64,000 nt of DNA from Piliocolobus tephrosceles. Its lineage: Eukaryota > Chordata > Mammalia > Primates > Cercopithecidae. Shown piece after piece: positions 46,390-58,229 of the stretch. A program made the translations under genes and the position numbers. The notes under the pieces were generated by a model. That model ran no database searches, was not told the DNA's origin, and saw nothing but the letters and a program-made list of their open reading frames with translations. The stretch spans positions 132,404,590 through 132,468,589 of the forward strand of contig NC_045437.1 in NCBI RefSeq assembly GCF_002776525.5, read 5' to 3'. Numbering within the stretch: the first letter of the stretch is position 1; each line of letters starts with the position of its first letter.

Positions 46390-47055
46390 CCCCTTGGTCA
46401 GTGACCACGACTGAGAAAGAAATATCCTCTCCCAACCACAGCCCAGAACAGTTCTGCAAGTGAAGTTCATGGTCCAGGCCAGTCCAGAGCGGCTGTCCCA
46501 AGGCAAACTCAGACAGTCAAGCCCTAACTCCAGCTTCTCCTCCTGTGAATGAGGGGCCTGGCACAACTGAAAAGAAAGCAATTTGATACACGAAGACACA
46601 CTTACGAGTTAATGTCTCAAAGTTTTCCCCAATCAATGACATTTGCAATTTAAAAGAGCGTTGCAATGGGTAGACTACACTTTACCCAGAGTCCATTCAC
46701 CACGCTGAACTCTCTGGGCATCGAGAGGCTTTTCAATGTGCCCGGGTGCCGTGAAGAATCTTAGAACACAGGTCTCGCTTGTCGAGGGGGTGACACTTGA
46801 GAGACGCAAACTCCATGCCTGGCTCTCCAGGGCAGTGCTGGTCTGCATGGTGAGTGGAGGAGGGGTGACGGCTATGGCAGCTTGGGGCAGCTTTAGGATA
46901 ATTATCTACGTGAATCATCTCCCTGGACCTGAATGTTCAGAATTTAAAGGGCTTACTTTGATTCAAAATTCTAAAAGGAAAGTATTGCCCCTGTCCCCTC
47001 AGTCTGGATGTAATAATGCCCATGCTTACTGCCACTAAGTATCCAGGAGATCTGA
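46390..47055. other. Unique intergenic sequence
   Basis: No feature recognised. Confidence 0.45.
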
Positions 47056-47059
47056 AACA

Positions 47060-47450
47060 GAAGCTTGGACTCAGCTCATGACAGTTCTGTATCCAATTCT
47101 GACCCTACCCCCTGCCCCTGTGTAGCCTGGCACACATTTCTTAACCTCCCTCAGCCTCAGTGTCCCCATCTGTAAGCCAAAGACATTTATATTACCCCGC
47201 TCTAATGGAGCTGCTGTGAGACAAGGAGATAAGGCAGGTGAAGTGCTTAGAACACTGCCAGGAACATAGTAAGCACTAAATTAATGTTAGCTATTATAAT
47301 GACCATTATCAATATTATCCTTGCTTGACAGGTGAGGAACTGAGTCTCAGGGAAGTTGAGTCATGTGCTGAAGGTCACACACGGAAGTGGAAGAGCAGAA
47401 ATTCACACTCAAACCCAGGGATGCCGACCGAAAAGCCCAAGGTCTTAATC
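47060..47450. repeat. Tail-to-tail MIR pair
   Basis: 47060-47300 is sense MIR ('cagcctcagtgtccccatct', 'aagtgcttagaacactgcca', 'agtaagcactaaattaatgt'). 47305-47450 is antisense ('tgacaggtgaggaactgagt', 'gctgaaggtcacacacggaa'). The 3' ends nearly touch, which could form a long imperfect hairpin in RNA. Confidence 0.78.
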
Positions 47451-48828
47451 AAGATGCAGGGCACGTTTTACTGAGGGTTTACCCCCTCATACGCAAAGAC
47501 CTTAACTCAATCTGGGTCTTTCCAAACCAGAATCTGGGAGAAGAGCAGGACATGGGGACGTTTGAGAGCATGAAGGTGCCTGAGACAAGGTACCTCTGAG
47601 GAAAGAAGATCTCACGCATCCGGACCCAGGAATCCAGGGTCACCACAGACACACCACTCATGTCACAACTTCACCCTCTTGAGTCCCAGCCCTGGGAATC
47701 AGACTTATGGACAGTGGCAAGGAGAAATGCATGTGGCCCAGAGCTACTACAGTTTCTGCTCAAAATTGACTTTAAGGTTGTATTAAGAAGGGAGAAAGCA
47801 TCAGCAGACCCAGCCTCCCTGGCTCCTACAACCCTGCGGCAAACAGATTATTATTATTATTTATTATTTGTTGATGGATATTCAAAGCCATCAGTCAGGT
47901 CTACCCTCAGGCCAGCAAGCCAAGGAGGAACAGCACTAGAAATCTCGAGTTTGACTCCCAGAGCTGCTCAGGAGCTGAGAGTTATTAAAGGACACTTTGC
48001 TATTGCTGTCTGCTCTGCAGGGTGCTTGACCCTACATCTGACTTCGGGCTTCTGCCATCCCTGCAGTACGGGCGACAGAAAGCCGTACAAATTGCAAAGA
48101 GGGACTCCAGGGATGACAGAAGAGGAGATGGTGGGTAGGAGGAGGATGCTGGGGGACGGGGACAGCAGGTGTTGAAATGGATATTTCATATCCTTGTTTG
48201 TCCCCTTGCTGCCTTGTCCTTTTATTACTCCATAACCACAGGACCCAGGGAGATGAGACGATGAAGAAACTGCCCAAGGAGGGTAGTGTGGTCCATGGGT
48301 GGTGTGGTCCATGGCACCAAGGATGACGTGGTCCATGGCAATAGAAGTCCATGTAATAAAAGAGGAGAGAGTGGCTTGCCACTTCATGTCACCAGAGTGA
48401 ATATGGATCATATCCCCAAGCAGAGGCTGTCGAACTTACTTTGCCCTTGACTCTGACTCACAGTTAGAAATACATTTTACAACACGTCTCCCACACACTC
48501 ATAACTGAAACAAAAAATGTCACTCAAGCAATACTTGCTTTTACCACATGAGACGCCCTTTGATATTTTCTGCAATGTTTTGTAGTTGACTTAAATCTTA
48601 GTGGAGGCCCATAAAATTAATCTCATTACCACCCTTAGGCCTTGGAATCAGAATCCCCTGGGAATAAAGTCAGGAGACCAACATTTTAAACAAGGACCCA
48701 GATGATTCTCCCACAACTAAACCATGCCTTGGGCCCTTAGCTACCTCAGCCTGCCTTTTGAGGAAATTCTTGAAATCACCCAAGAATGTTCAATGTCTGG
48801 AGGCAGCCGGGTCTGTAATGGCTGGTCT
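47451..48828. other. Unique intergenic sequence with a TTA microsatellite
   Basis: A short TTA run lies at 47849-47867. A + strand open frame of 171 codons at 47660-48175 crosses it (giving YYYY) and matches no family I know. The element GTGGTCCATGG occurs three times at 48288-48338. Confidence 0.4.
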
Positions 48829-48833
48829 AGGCC

Positions 48834-49155
48834 TGTGGTGGTTCATCTTATGTGTTGGCTTGGCCATGGTGCCCAGCTGTTTGGTCAAACGCTAATCTAG
48901 ATGTTGCTGTTGAAGGCATTTTGTACATGTCGTTTGCATTTATAATCAGTTGACTTGAAGTAAAGTGGATTATTCTCCATGATATGAATGGGTTTCATCC
49001 AGTCAGTTGAAGGCTTTAAGAGCAAAAGATGTTTCCCAAAAAAGAAACAATTCTGCCTCAAGACTGTAACAGATGTCCTGCCCGAAATTCCAAACGCATA
49101 AACTTGCCAGCCCCCACAATTGCATGAGCCAATTTCTTAAAATGAATCTTTTTAC

Positions 49156-49201
<46 letters not shown>

Positions 49202-49253
49202 GCGCACATATATTCCATTGATTCTGTTTCTGTGGGGAATCTTGACTGATACA
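48834..49253 (+). mobile_element. Solo LTR, ERVL type, with 5-bp TSD
   Basis: Begins TGTGGTGGTTCATCTTATGT and ends 'cttgactgatac' plus A, TG...CA. 'ttgcatgagccaatttctta' and 'ttgattctgtttctgtgggg' place it in the same broad LTR group as 975-1574. The pentamer aggcc flanks it at 48829-48833 and 49254-49258. Its 3' part contains a TA/CA/TA microsatellite (49154-49201). Confidence 0.88.
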
Positions 49254-49259
49254 AGGCCT

Positions 49260-50084
49260 AAAGTCAAATTTACTATTAAGTAAACATTTTAATATATAAA
49301 AGGAATGCTTATTCTGGCCACACAGTGAAAACTAAAATTATAGGGGAGGAAGACTGGATTCAGGGAGACATGGAAAGGGACTATTATAATATAATCTAGT
49401 CTATACTTGGGTAGTGGGAATGAAGAGAAGAGGGTGTGCTCCTGAGATATTTATGAGATAGATTCCATAGAAATTCATGGTTAATTTGTTATAGAGGTTG
49501 AAGGAGAAAAATAATACAGAGTGTCAGTAGAGTGTTGGCTTGGTGAGTAGAAATAGAAAATAGAGTGAGCAGTTTGAGGAAGAAAAATGCTGAACTAAAT
49601 CCTGCAGGTGAAGATAACTAATAGGTAGCTGCACATATGTGCCTGGAGTTTAGAATTAGATTTGAGAAGGGTGGAGGTGGAGATTTTAGAGTCATTTACA
49701 TGTAAGTAGTATTTGAAGACATGGGGATAGATACGCATATTGGTAAAGACATTAGTTAAGACACAAACTCTCTTAACCACATAAGAGGTGGGGGAGGTAG
49801 TATTTATTGGCTCATGTATCTAAAAAATGCAGGGATGTGCTGGCTTCAGACCCAGCTGTATAAGGATGTCCAAATGTTTAAATGTCCAAATGTTACCAAG
49901 AGGAATCAGTCTTTCTCCATCTATCTCAGTGTTTCCCTTCCTTCAAGGTACATAAATGGCCACCAGCACCTCCAGGCTGATATCCTATAAATTTTAACCT
50001 CCATGAAAAAATACTACCTCCTTCCAAACAAATCCAGCAGAAGTTCCAGGCTGCAAGTTTTGACTATTTCCCCAGCTCTTACAC
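49260..50084. other. Unique intergenic sequence
   Basis: No feature recognised. 'aaatgttt' and 'aaatgttac' phrases near 49870-49892 form a tiny duplication. Confidence 0.45.
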
Positions 50085-50432
50085 TGTTCACTTCTCATTC
50101 AAATTTTGACTCAAACGTCAGTTTCTCAGTGAAGACCTCCCTGACCACACTGATTTAGATAACTCCCTACCTCAATCACTCATTGCACCTTTATTCTACT
50201 TTATTATTATAGCACTTATTAATATCTGATGTAATCTTATTAATATATGCATTTAATTATTTATCGATCTCCATATATAAAATATAAAATTCATGAGCGT
50301 ATAAAATTCATGAGAATATTAAATCCATGAACATACAAAATCCATGGTTCTGTTCACCTTGTGGATTCCTGATTTCTAAAACAGTACCTCCTGGCATGTA
50401 TTAGGTGTTCAATAAATACATGTTGAATTAAT
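50085..50432 (+). repeat. L2 3' end
   Basis: 'gaagacctccctgaccacac', 'ctcctggcatgtattaggtg' and 'ttcaataaatacatgttgaa' are L2. A short phrase 'aaaattcatga' is repeated three to four times with changes at 50287-50347. Confidence 0.75.
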
Positions 50433-50505
50433 AGACTTTGCCCATGATGAGAGTATTGATACCAATGGAACACTACAAATTATGGTTTTCCCCTCTGCTC
50501 CCCCA

Positions 50506-50625
50506 AATGCTGGGTTTTAAACACTTACTAGCACACCAAAATCTTCAAACACTTCCACTCCACCGAATGCTGGTTTTTAAACACTTACTAGCACACCAGA
50601 ATCTTAGAACACTAAGAGTGGTAAA
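50506..50625. repeat. 60-bp tandem duplication
   Basis: Unit 1 starts at 50506 and unit 2 at 50566. Both contain 'ttaaacacttactagcacac'. The second is complete for about 50 bases with several changes. Confidence 0.85.
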
Positions 50626-50683
50626 GGCTTTGTTGGTTCTACCAACAAAAATCAATTTGCATATACTAAAAGAAGGGTGGAAT

Positions 50684-50802
50684 GGCTGGGGACAGTGGCT
50701 CATGCCTGTAATCCCAGTATTTTGGGATGCCAAGGTGGAAGGATTGCTTGAGAGTTCAAAACCAGCCTGGACAACATAGTGAGACCCTGTTTCAAAAAAA
50801 AA
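50684..50802 (+). mobile_element. Free left Alu monomer (FLAM-like) or truncated Alu, with TSD
   Basis: Only the left arm is present: 'ggctggggacagtggctcat' to 'gtgagaccctgtttc' and then an A run. A perfect TSD, aaaagaagggtggaat, lies at 50668-50683 and 50803-50818. The TSD bounds the monomer exactly, so it inserted as a monomer and was not cut down later. Confidence 0.88.
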
Positions 50803-51599
50803 AAAAGAAGGGTGGAATGAATGCTGAGTGAGCCAAAACAGAAGATGGTCACCATAATAAAGTTGACTAGAAGGAGATCACAGACCAAGAAGAGAGACAT
50901 ATCAAACACAAAACCTTGTGGGACACCAAATTTAAAGGAACCATAGGAGAAAAAGAAGCCATAGAATATACTGAGGAGGAACAACCAGAAATAAGAAAAT
51001 CAAGTAATTGTGATATCACAGAGGTCAAGGACAAATTAAACTTTGAGAAATCAAAAATGGTCCATTGTGTCTTATGCTTCAGAGATCAAGGAAACCTAAG
51101 GTAGTCATTAACAGCTACTCATTATTTGATTGATGAGATGGCAGGAGTCTGACATCCACATTTTTCTATTAGGCAGAATTAATGTACTAAAGGTCACTCT
51201 ATACCTGGCACCTGTCTCTCTCATCCATTGTGTTTCTCTGTGCTTACAGGTGTGAGACAGTTCTCTATACTTTATGTCCCTCACAAGAGACCTTCCCCTC
51301 TCCTTCAGTGATTATCACCTTCAAAATCCCAAATTTGGAATGAAAGAGAGAGGTAAGTTATGATGCTGTGGAAGGACTTCGGGAAGCATCAAGTTTCCAG
51401 CATAGGCTAGAGACCATTCATTTTGTATTTGGGCCATTTGGTTTTTGCAGAACCACACAGTTGAACAAGAAGATGGGTTACTTGCTGCAGGAACAGGTTT
51501 GCCAATTTCTTCCTGTTTGCAGGCCCCATCTCCACATCTAGATTCCAAGGGTCTGATCAGAAACCATAAATATCTCTGAACTAAAAATTCAGACCTAGG

Positions 51600-51740
51600 T
51601 AGTCACAGCCTTACTACTATACTCTGTGATTATACTTCAGTTATTGAACTCCTCTGAGCTTCTGTTTTCTCTTCTGTAAGAATAAGAAGGGTTAGATCAC
51701 ACTATTTTAAATGTATCTCTCAGCTCTAAATTTCTGTCTC
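51600..51740 (+). repeat. Diverged MIR
   Basis: 'ttattgaactcctctgagct' and 'tctgttttctcttctgtaag' match the sense MIR core. Confidence 0.55.
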
Positions 51741-52504
51741 TGCATTATGAGCTACTTCTGTATTCCCCAGAGTATCAGCCATTCCATGGAATGCTTCAGT
51801 AAATATTTTCCAAAGTATTGAAGGGAGAAGGAGTCATGCATTATTTAACCACCATATGAGTACCAGAAAGAAAGGGGGTGAAAACAAACAGAAGGCAAGC
51901 TACAACCAAGAAAATTAACATCAGATCTGACTTCATGATTCATGGATTCAGAATAAGAGTAATCTGTCCCGATCTCCTCTATAAATGGTTTATTACTCTA
52001 AATTCTAGAAGGCCCTCATATACCAGCTTCATTTACATCACGACCTGACGCCATGGACAATATTATAACAAAGCAACAAAACACTCTTTTCTTGCCTTCA
52101 GCATTTCACAGACCACAATTCTCCCGGGAATGGACCCCATCACTGCAGTAACATGTATTGGGTGAACTGAAGAGATGATTTATATCAGTTAGGGATCTTT
52201 GGTGGCAAGCAACAGAAATTGATTTAAGGGGTAAAAAAGCAATTGTTGGAAGTCTACCATGTAGCTGGTAGAATAAAAGGAAAAGTTGGTTAACAAAGCA
52301 TAAGAAGGACAAGAACCAGGCAGCTTAGGGATGTTGGTCACCCATGGCATTCTCTCAAGAAAGCTACTATTAGATAACTCTGCTTTCTTCTGTCTCTATG
52401 TGTCTCTGCTCAAGATCCAAATGCTGGGAGAAAACCTGGATTGTCCTGTTCTGGGCCATACACTTACCCCTGGGATCAAAGAGCAGTAACTTTTCCCAGA
52501 AGAA
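51741..52504. other. Unique intergenic sequence
   Basis: No feature recognised. Confidence 0.45.
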
Positions 52505-52507
52505 TGG

Positions 52508-52680
52508 TGTTTATGTATGTATGTGATATGAGTGTGTGTAGATATGTATGTGTGTGTGCTGTGTGCACATGTGTGTATTCATGGATGCATCTAGATGTGG
52601 TATATGTGTAGGTGAGTCTATGTGTGTGAGATTGTATGTGCACTGTGAGTTTTTATGTGCATGTGTTTGCACTCTTGTGC
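52508..52680. repeat. Degenerate TG-rich tract
   Basis: About 170 bases dominated by TGTG, TATG and GTGT phrases without perfect register, an old decayed (TG)n array. Confidence 0.8.
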
Positions 52681-52749
52681 AGGGAAGGAACATGCTGGAA
52701 AGATAAAGTCTATATTATCAGATATTTTTTGGTAACATCTCTAAAATGG

Positions 52750-52950
52750 TTTTGAATTTCAGTAACATTCCTTACCAGCTATGTAACTAGCTACACAATC
52801 TATTCTTTCTAAGCTTTAGTTACTCTCCTCTGCCAAGTGGGAATACTGATACTTGCCTTGCAGGGATATTCTGAGGACAAGACAATGCATGCACACAGTA
52901 AGCAGTATGACTGGCACGACAGCCTCAATACATAGGAGTTAATATTCTGA
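52750..52950 (+). repeat. MIR
   Basis: 'accagctatgtaactagcta', 'gccaagtgggaatactgata' and 'gcacacagtaagcagtatga' follow sense MIR. Confidence 0.6.
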
Positions 52951-53059
52951 CTATTTTATTATCTCTGAGAAAGACTATGATGTTCATAAATAGGTCAAAA
53001 GCGAGTCAAAAAAAAAAAAAAAGTCCTATTCGATCTCATTCTTCCTGCCCCAAGAGCAT

Positions 53060-53625
53060 CCACATTAGGAAAGTTACTCCCTTCCCTGTTCCCAGGAGGT
53101 GGTTTCCTCACTGTCAACTCAGGGACTTTACTAACGCACTTCTTTCTGCCCGGAATACCATCCTTTCTTACAATCTCACACCTAAATGCTCCCCTTCCTT
53201 CGGATTGGGCTTGAACCCATCATCCACTTAAAGCCTTCAGGGACTCCTCTAGGGTCCCCAGCTCTCTGCTCCTTTGAATCAGAACAACCCCTAGAGGAGA
53301 GAATGTGACTAGCTCAATGGTTGTGACTCCCTGAGGTGCTGTGTTGAGAAGGATTCTGAGACCATATCCAGAATCATGAGGAAAGAGTGCGGTAAAGAAT
53401 TAGAGATGTCTGGCAGGGGATGCAAGAAGTTGGTGCTGTAAGCTACCTGGCACCCGGTTCTGATGCTGCCATGCTAAGCTTTGATTGTATATTGTGCTGG
53501 GCTGTTCGCTAAATGCTTCAAGGGAGCTCTTTCCTTGAAGCCAAGGACCATGTCTCGTGCTTTCTAATTTATGCCTCATTCTAACTGGTGTGGTGCAACA
53601 CAAGGCAGGGGATCAATCAAGGCTG
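53060..53625 (+). repeat. L2 fragments
   Basis: 53060-53270 has 'ttctttctgcccggaatacc' and 'cacctaaatgctccccttcc'. 53510-53620 has 'agccaaggaccatgtctcgt'. Both fit L2 but are diverged. Confidence 0.45.
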
Positions 53626-53754
53626 GGGGAGGACTGATTCATTCCTTGACTGGTAGCCAAGAAGCATGAGGTCATGCACTGAAAACTTGGGAGCATCTAA
53701 GAAAGCTGAACAAATGCAATCCCACAACCTATCCAGTAGGGAACATGGGACTAT

Positions 53755-54080
53755 GGCAAGATCATGGCTTTTGGAGTCAGGAAAAAACTGGGTTAGACTT
53801 CAGTTCACCAATTAATTGAGTGATCTTAATGGTTAGGTCATGTAACCATACTAAATCTGTTTCCTTGTCCAAAAAAAGTGTGTGTGTGTGTGTGTGTGTG
53901 TTGGGTGGGGGCGGGGGGTGCATAATATCCACATTACAGGGTCATTGAGAGGATTAGAAAAGATCAAACAGATAAAAGGCTTAGCCCAGATCTTGGCAGA
54001 GAAGCAGCATTCATTATATCTGAGTTTCATTTAAAAGATTAATAATGAATTTAAGAATTCAGCAAGTACAAATAATATCA
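53755..54080 (+). repeat. MIR enlarged by a TG/G-rich insertion
   Basis: 'tggcttttggagtcaggaaa' and 'ggtcatgtaaccatactaaa' begin the MIR. A TG repeat (53878-53902) and a G-rich run (53903-53920) replace the 'aaaatgggg' part. Then 'ttgagaggattagaaaagat' resumes the MIR. Confidence 0.65.
53878..53920. repeat. (TG)n followed by a G-rich run
   Basis: About 12 TG units, then GGG-T-GGGGG-C-GGGGGG, which could contribute to a G-quadruplex. Confidence 0.92.
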
Positions 54081-54559
54081 TTGTCATTGTCATTATGATA
54101 TAGCAATCTGGTTTCCTAGGAAGACAGTCCACTCTAACTCTTCCTCAGATCATGTCTTTGGGTGGCATTTGTGAGGAATCCTCTCTTGCCTTGGCCTCCA
54201 GCAAACCAGGAGGAATGCTCTGTGCTCTCAATGCCCAGTTTGCAGGTAAGTTGGAGCTCTTCCCACCAGCACACAGGTTCTCTTCATAAAGGAGGAGTGG
54301 GGGCTGGAAAGTGCAGACACGCTTCCCACTGAATCAAGCCTGTATTTCTCAGGCGAGAGCTAAGCATATTTACACGTGTGGAACATCAGCCAGGATAAAC
54401 AGAGACCCTGGATTACCTTTGCTTATGTAATTTTCTGGGGAAATCCAGGGCATTAAAATCACTAACTACCCAGCATCCGTTGAAATACGGCCTCCTATTA
54501 GAGCCAAAGTCAATCTAGGACCAACTATACATTCCAACCCATAGATGGGGCATTTATTT

Positions 54560-54690
54560 TTAACAAGAGCTACCATTTATTGAGTGCTTACTATGTGTTA
54601 GGTACTATGGTAAGAACTTAATAGACATAGTCATACTTGATCCTCACAGCAATCCCAAGAGGTAGTACAAACTAACACGTCTCCCCAAAT
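54560..54690 (-). repeat. MIR, antisense
   Basis: 'attgagtgcttactatgtgt' and 'gatcctcacagcaatcccaa' are the reverse MIR 3' part. Confidence 0.7.
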
Positions 54691-56053
54691 CTATGTAAAA
54701 CTCAGTCATTATCTGAAACACTGTGTTTCAGCGGTAATTAAAATTCACAGGGACGTGGCTGACCTCTGGGCTGTATCTCTGCCCTGCCAAATAATCAGTG
54801 CAATCACTAGGAGTCCAGTGAGGAGAGATGCTCAAAGGCAAGACTCCGATTCTTGTTTCAGAGCCCCCAGAGATTTTCTCATAGAACGTCCATTAGCCCT
54901 GGCAGGCTTTGCTGGTGTAAATCACCACCCGGCACTCAATGAGAATATAGTTATTATAACAATTGCCGCATTGCATGATGCTCGTGCCATTTGGAAATGT
55001 AGGTCTAATTAGCTCTAAGCTGTAGAAGATTTGAGTATGGTAGTTTCATTTTGGCTTAATGCTTGGTGCCTAGTGTAAAATCTGAATTTATTACTCTTTT
55101 TTTAATCATTTCTGCATGGCTCAACCAGTCGTATCAAAACTACTGCATGTTATAGACTTTAAAAAGTGATTCCCTGTAGGCATTTTAAGGTATAGGATCT
55201 ATTATGGAAAGATATATATTTGACAGCATTCTGTTTATTACTCAGTTCTGCTACATTGTTCATGAACCCAGTGAAAGATGTTCACAGTAGTAAGTAACAC
55301 TTTATTCCAGGAAGAAAAAAACGCAGGGCGACTTCCTTGAGTAAATACCAGAATCGGCGTGTGGTGCACTGATTACAAGACTAATGAGCGAATGTGTCGC
55401 CTACTCCATCAAGACCCTCCAAAACAAGGGAGACTGTTTTAGTGCCTCATATCCCTCTAGATTTTATGCAAAAATATTTTCCCATTAAAAGTACTATGTC
55501 TCAGCAGTGGATAATCAATGTTGCAATTCTGAACATTTTTAAAAACAAAACTCAGGTAGCATCATCTGTCCTCCCCCAGGCCCTGAGGGCAGTTACTTGG
55601 AGATGGGAATGGAAAGCATCCGTGGTATTCTTTCCCACATTTGTTTCTTTCCTCCATTTGTGGGTCAACTAGTTCATCTTTTCCCCTACCTGTTGAAGGG
55701 AACCTGGCCAAGAAAGTCCCATGAAAAGTCCCACGTGGGCTAAGTTGAGACTTCCAGGAGTGGCCACAGACACAACTTCCTACCTCCACTGCATGCTGGC
55801 TCACTTGGCCTCCATCTCCTGGATTTCTCTCATTATTTCTGCATTGCTCCCTGGTCTCCTAGGCTGTGGTTCTGGTCAACCTCTCTGCTTGGCCCTGAGT
55901 CTGGGTTCCCTCAGGTGCTCCCCTTATGATTGCTCTGCAACCCCTGCGCTACATCCAACCCATCCACCTGGAACATAAACCTAGGCCTGGTGCTCCCAAG
56001 ACCCTGACTCACTGGGCTGGGGTTCAGTTAATATTTTTGAAAAGAGGAGGTTT
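54691..56053. other. Repeat-free interval, possible conserved non-coding DNA
   Basis: No transposon recognised over 1.35 kb. At 54870-55170 the DNA is AT-rich and rich in homeodomain-type cores ('gtctaattagctc', 'tttaatcattt') without a coding signature. Enhancer function is inference only. Confidence 0.4.
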
Positions 56054-56363
56054 GGCCGGGCACAGTGGCTCATGTCTGTAATCCTAGCACTTTGGGAGGC
56101 CGTGCCAAGAGGATCACTTGAGGTCAGGAGTTCAAGACCAGCCTGGCCAACATGGCAAAACCCCATCTGTACTAAAAATACAAAAATTAGCCAGGTATAG
56201 TGGCGGGCACCTGTAATCCCAGCTACTCAGGAGGCTGAAGCAAGAGAATCACTTGAACCCGGCAGGGGGTGGTTGCAGTGAGCTGAGATGGTGCCACTGC
56301 ACTCTAGCCTGGACGACAGAGTGAGGAAGGAAGGGAAGGAAGGAGAGGAGGGAGGGAGGGAGG
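56054..56363 (+). mobile_element. AluS-like with a GGAA-type tail
   Basis: 'ggccgggcacagtggctcat' to 'ggacgacagagtgag', after which the A tail is replaced by GGAA/GGGA repeats (56325-56363). The tail probably mutated and expanded as a microsatellite after insertion. Confidence 0.93.
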
Positions 56364-56844
56364 GATTGATTTTAGGTAAAAAACAAAGTGAACTGAGGCA
56401 GCGGGTCCTCCCCAATTCCTGTGCATATTTTCACGCAGCCCTATATAGTACGGGGTCTTTGGTATGGGGTCTTCTCTACTCTAACTCATAAAACTCACCA
56501 CCACAATGTATGGAGCCCCATCCTTCAGAATGGTTGACTACAGATTTGGGAAAGTGTCGTCGAGAAGCCAAGTCAGAGGCCTGACCCCACTGACCTACCA
56601 AACCAGCCAACCCAGGTACCACCTGCCTCCAGAGCTCTTCTTATGTACAATAATTCTATTGTTTAAACCACTTTCCAATGGCTATTCTCTTACTTGCAGC
56701 TGAAAGAATCCTGATTAAGCCACTAGAAGTATGAAAATCTTCTAATCTCAAAGTATGCAAATAGGCAGAGAAGAAATAACATGGACTTGAGACTTGGACC
56801 TAGAAGTACATCTTGACTCCCTCACTTAGGAGGCTGATTTCATT

Positions 56845-57240
56845 TACTGATCTGTCTCCGAACTGGACTGTAACCACTTGAGGGCAGGGAGCATGTCTAG
56901 TTGTTTTTGTTTGGAGAGAGACTATAATAGAATCTGTTACAAACAGACTGGAATCCAGACTCTGCCACTTATTAGTCATGTGGCCTTGAGCAAGTCATTT
57001 AATTGCTCTAACTATAAACAAAAAAATAAAATAAAATAAGGAAAATAGTACCTACTGTATGGACTTGTTGTAAGATAGACTCAGGTAATTCATGCAGTAA
57101 ACTCCTTAGCATAGTGCCCAGCACATTGTAAGAATTATTTAAAAGGCAGTTAGTAGTATTTTACATTTTGTGTATTCACCACCCACCTAGAATACACCCT
57201 GGCATTTAATAGAAACTTGTCAAATGAGTGGATGAATGAT
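56845..57240 (+). repeat. MIR nested in L2
   Basis: L2 at 56845-56930 ('accacttgagggcagggagc') is followed by MIR at 56935-57165 ('ccacttattagtcatgtggc', 'catagtgcccagcacattgt'). L2 3' end follows at 57170-57240 ('accctggcatttaatagaaa', 'atgagtggatgaatgatg'). The two L2 parts are collinear across the MIR. Confidence 0.65.
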
Positions 57241-57244
57241 GGTA

Positions 57245-58229
57245 CCTTTGCTTATGTTGCTTTTGGTGTTCCAGGGACGTAAATCTTGGAGGCTTGAGAC
57301 CCTGAAAGCAAGCTGAGCTTATGACGTGGCATAACTTTTAGAATTACAGACTCTAAAAGCTTTTCAGCTGCTTTGTATCAAGCTTGATGTTCCTTCTCCA
57401 TATTCAAAAATCTCTAGTAAGATCTGCACAAAAGCAAAGTGTCACCTTCTTAGAAAACTTTCTCTTCTTCATCTTGTTCCAGAGGACACAGGGCAGAGAT
57501 GCCTGCCACTTTTATGTCTGGTGCCAACTTTCCGAAGCTGAAAGGCCCTCTCTGATTTCTGGGGCTGACCCTGCCTCTGCTCTCTGCATCCCCTCTCCAG
57601 CTCCCAATCTTGGGAAGCTGTGGCAGTGGCTGGTTGGCAGTGAGCAGGAAGCACAGGACACATTGAGCGCTCAGGGTTAAAAGTGATGGAGTGACAGAGG
57701 AACATCTCAGACCAAGGAGCACTGTCAGTGCCAGGATAGCATTTGGGCTTCCAATATGTAGTCACTCAACAAAGATTTCTGAACATCAACCACACATCAA
57801 GCACTTAGAGAGGGTGCTGTGGAATGCCACCTGCATCCCTCCTTCAGGATTGGCTCATTCATTTCCACAGCCACTGGGAGTATTGGCTACCAAAGGCTTT
57901 AAGCTGAGTCCCTCACCAAGAATGTCTCTTACTAGAAGAAAGCTGCCTTGGTCCAAGATTATGCTTCTTCTCCAGTAGCAGCCCAGATCCAGTGACTGTT
58001 CATTTCCAGGCACAAAGGTCTAGCCCCGTGCCTAAATTCAGGGCAACCCAAGGGCTATCCCAGACTGTAGGCTGCAGACACACTTGCAGTTACCACTCAG
58101 TTCTACAGCTACTTCTGCTCAATCCTGTATCCTCACATCCTCACAGATGGTACTCCTGCAGACGTGCCCAGGAAATCTCCTGCACTCTAGTCACAAGTCT
58201 CATTTCCAGGAAATATACCCAACCAAGAC
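57245..58229. other. Unique intergenic sequence
   Basis: No feature recognised. Opposite-strand open frames at 57384-57765 share the same region and show no family signature. Confidence 0.45.

Noticed and set aside
47660..48175. 171-codon + strand open frame
   Set aside because: It crosses a TTA microsatellite, matches no family I know and has no splice or promoter context. This length is not unusual by chance in 64 kb.
7503..56363. Alu strand bias (11 sense, 2 antisense)
   Set aside because: With 13 elements the imbalance is modest and was noticed after the fact, so I do not treat it as a signal.
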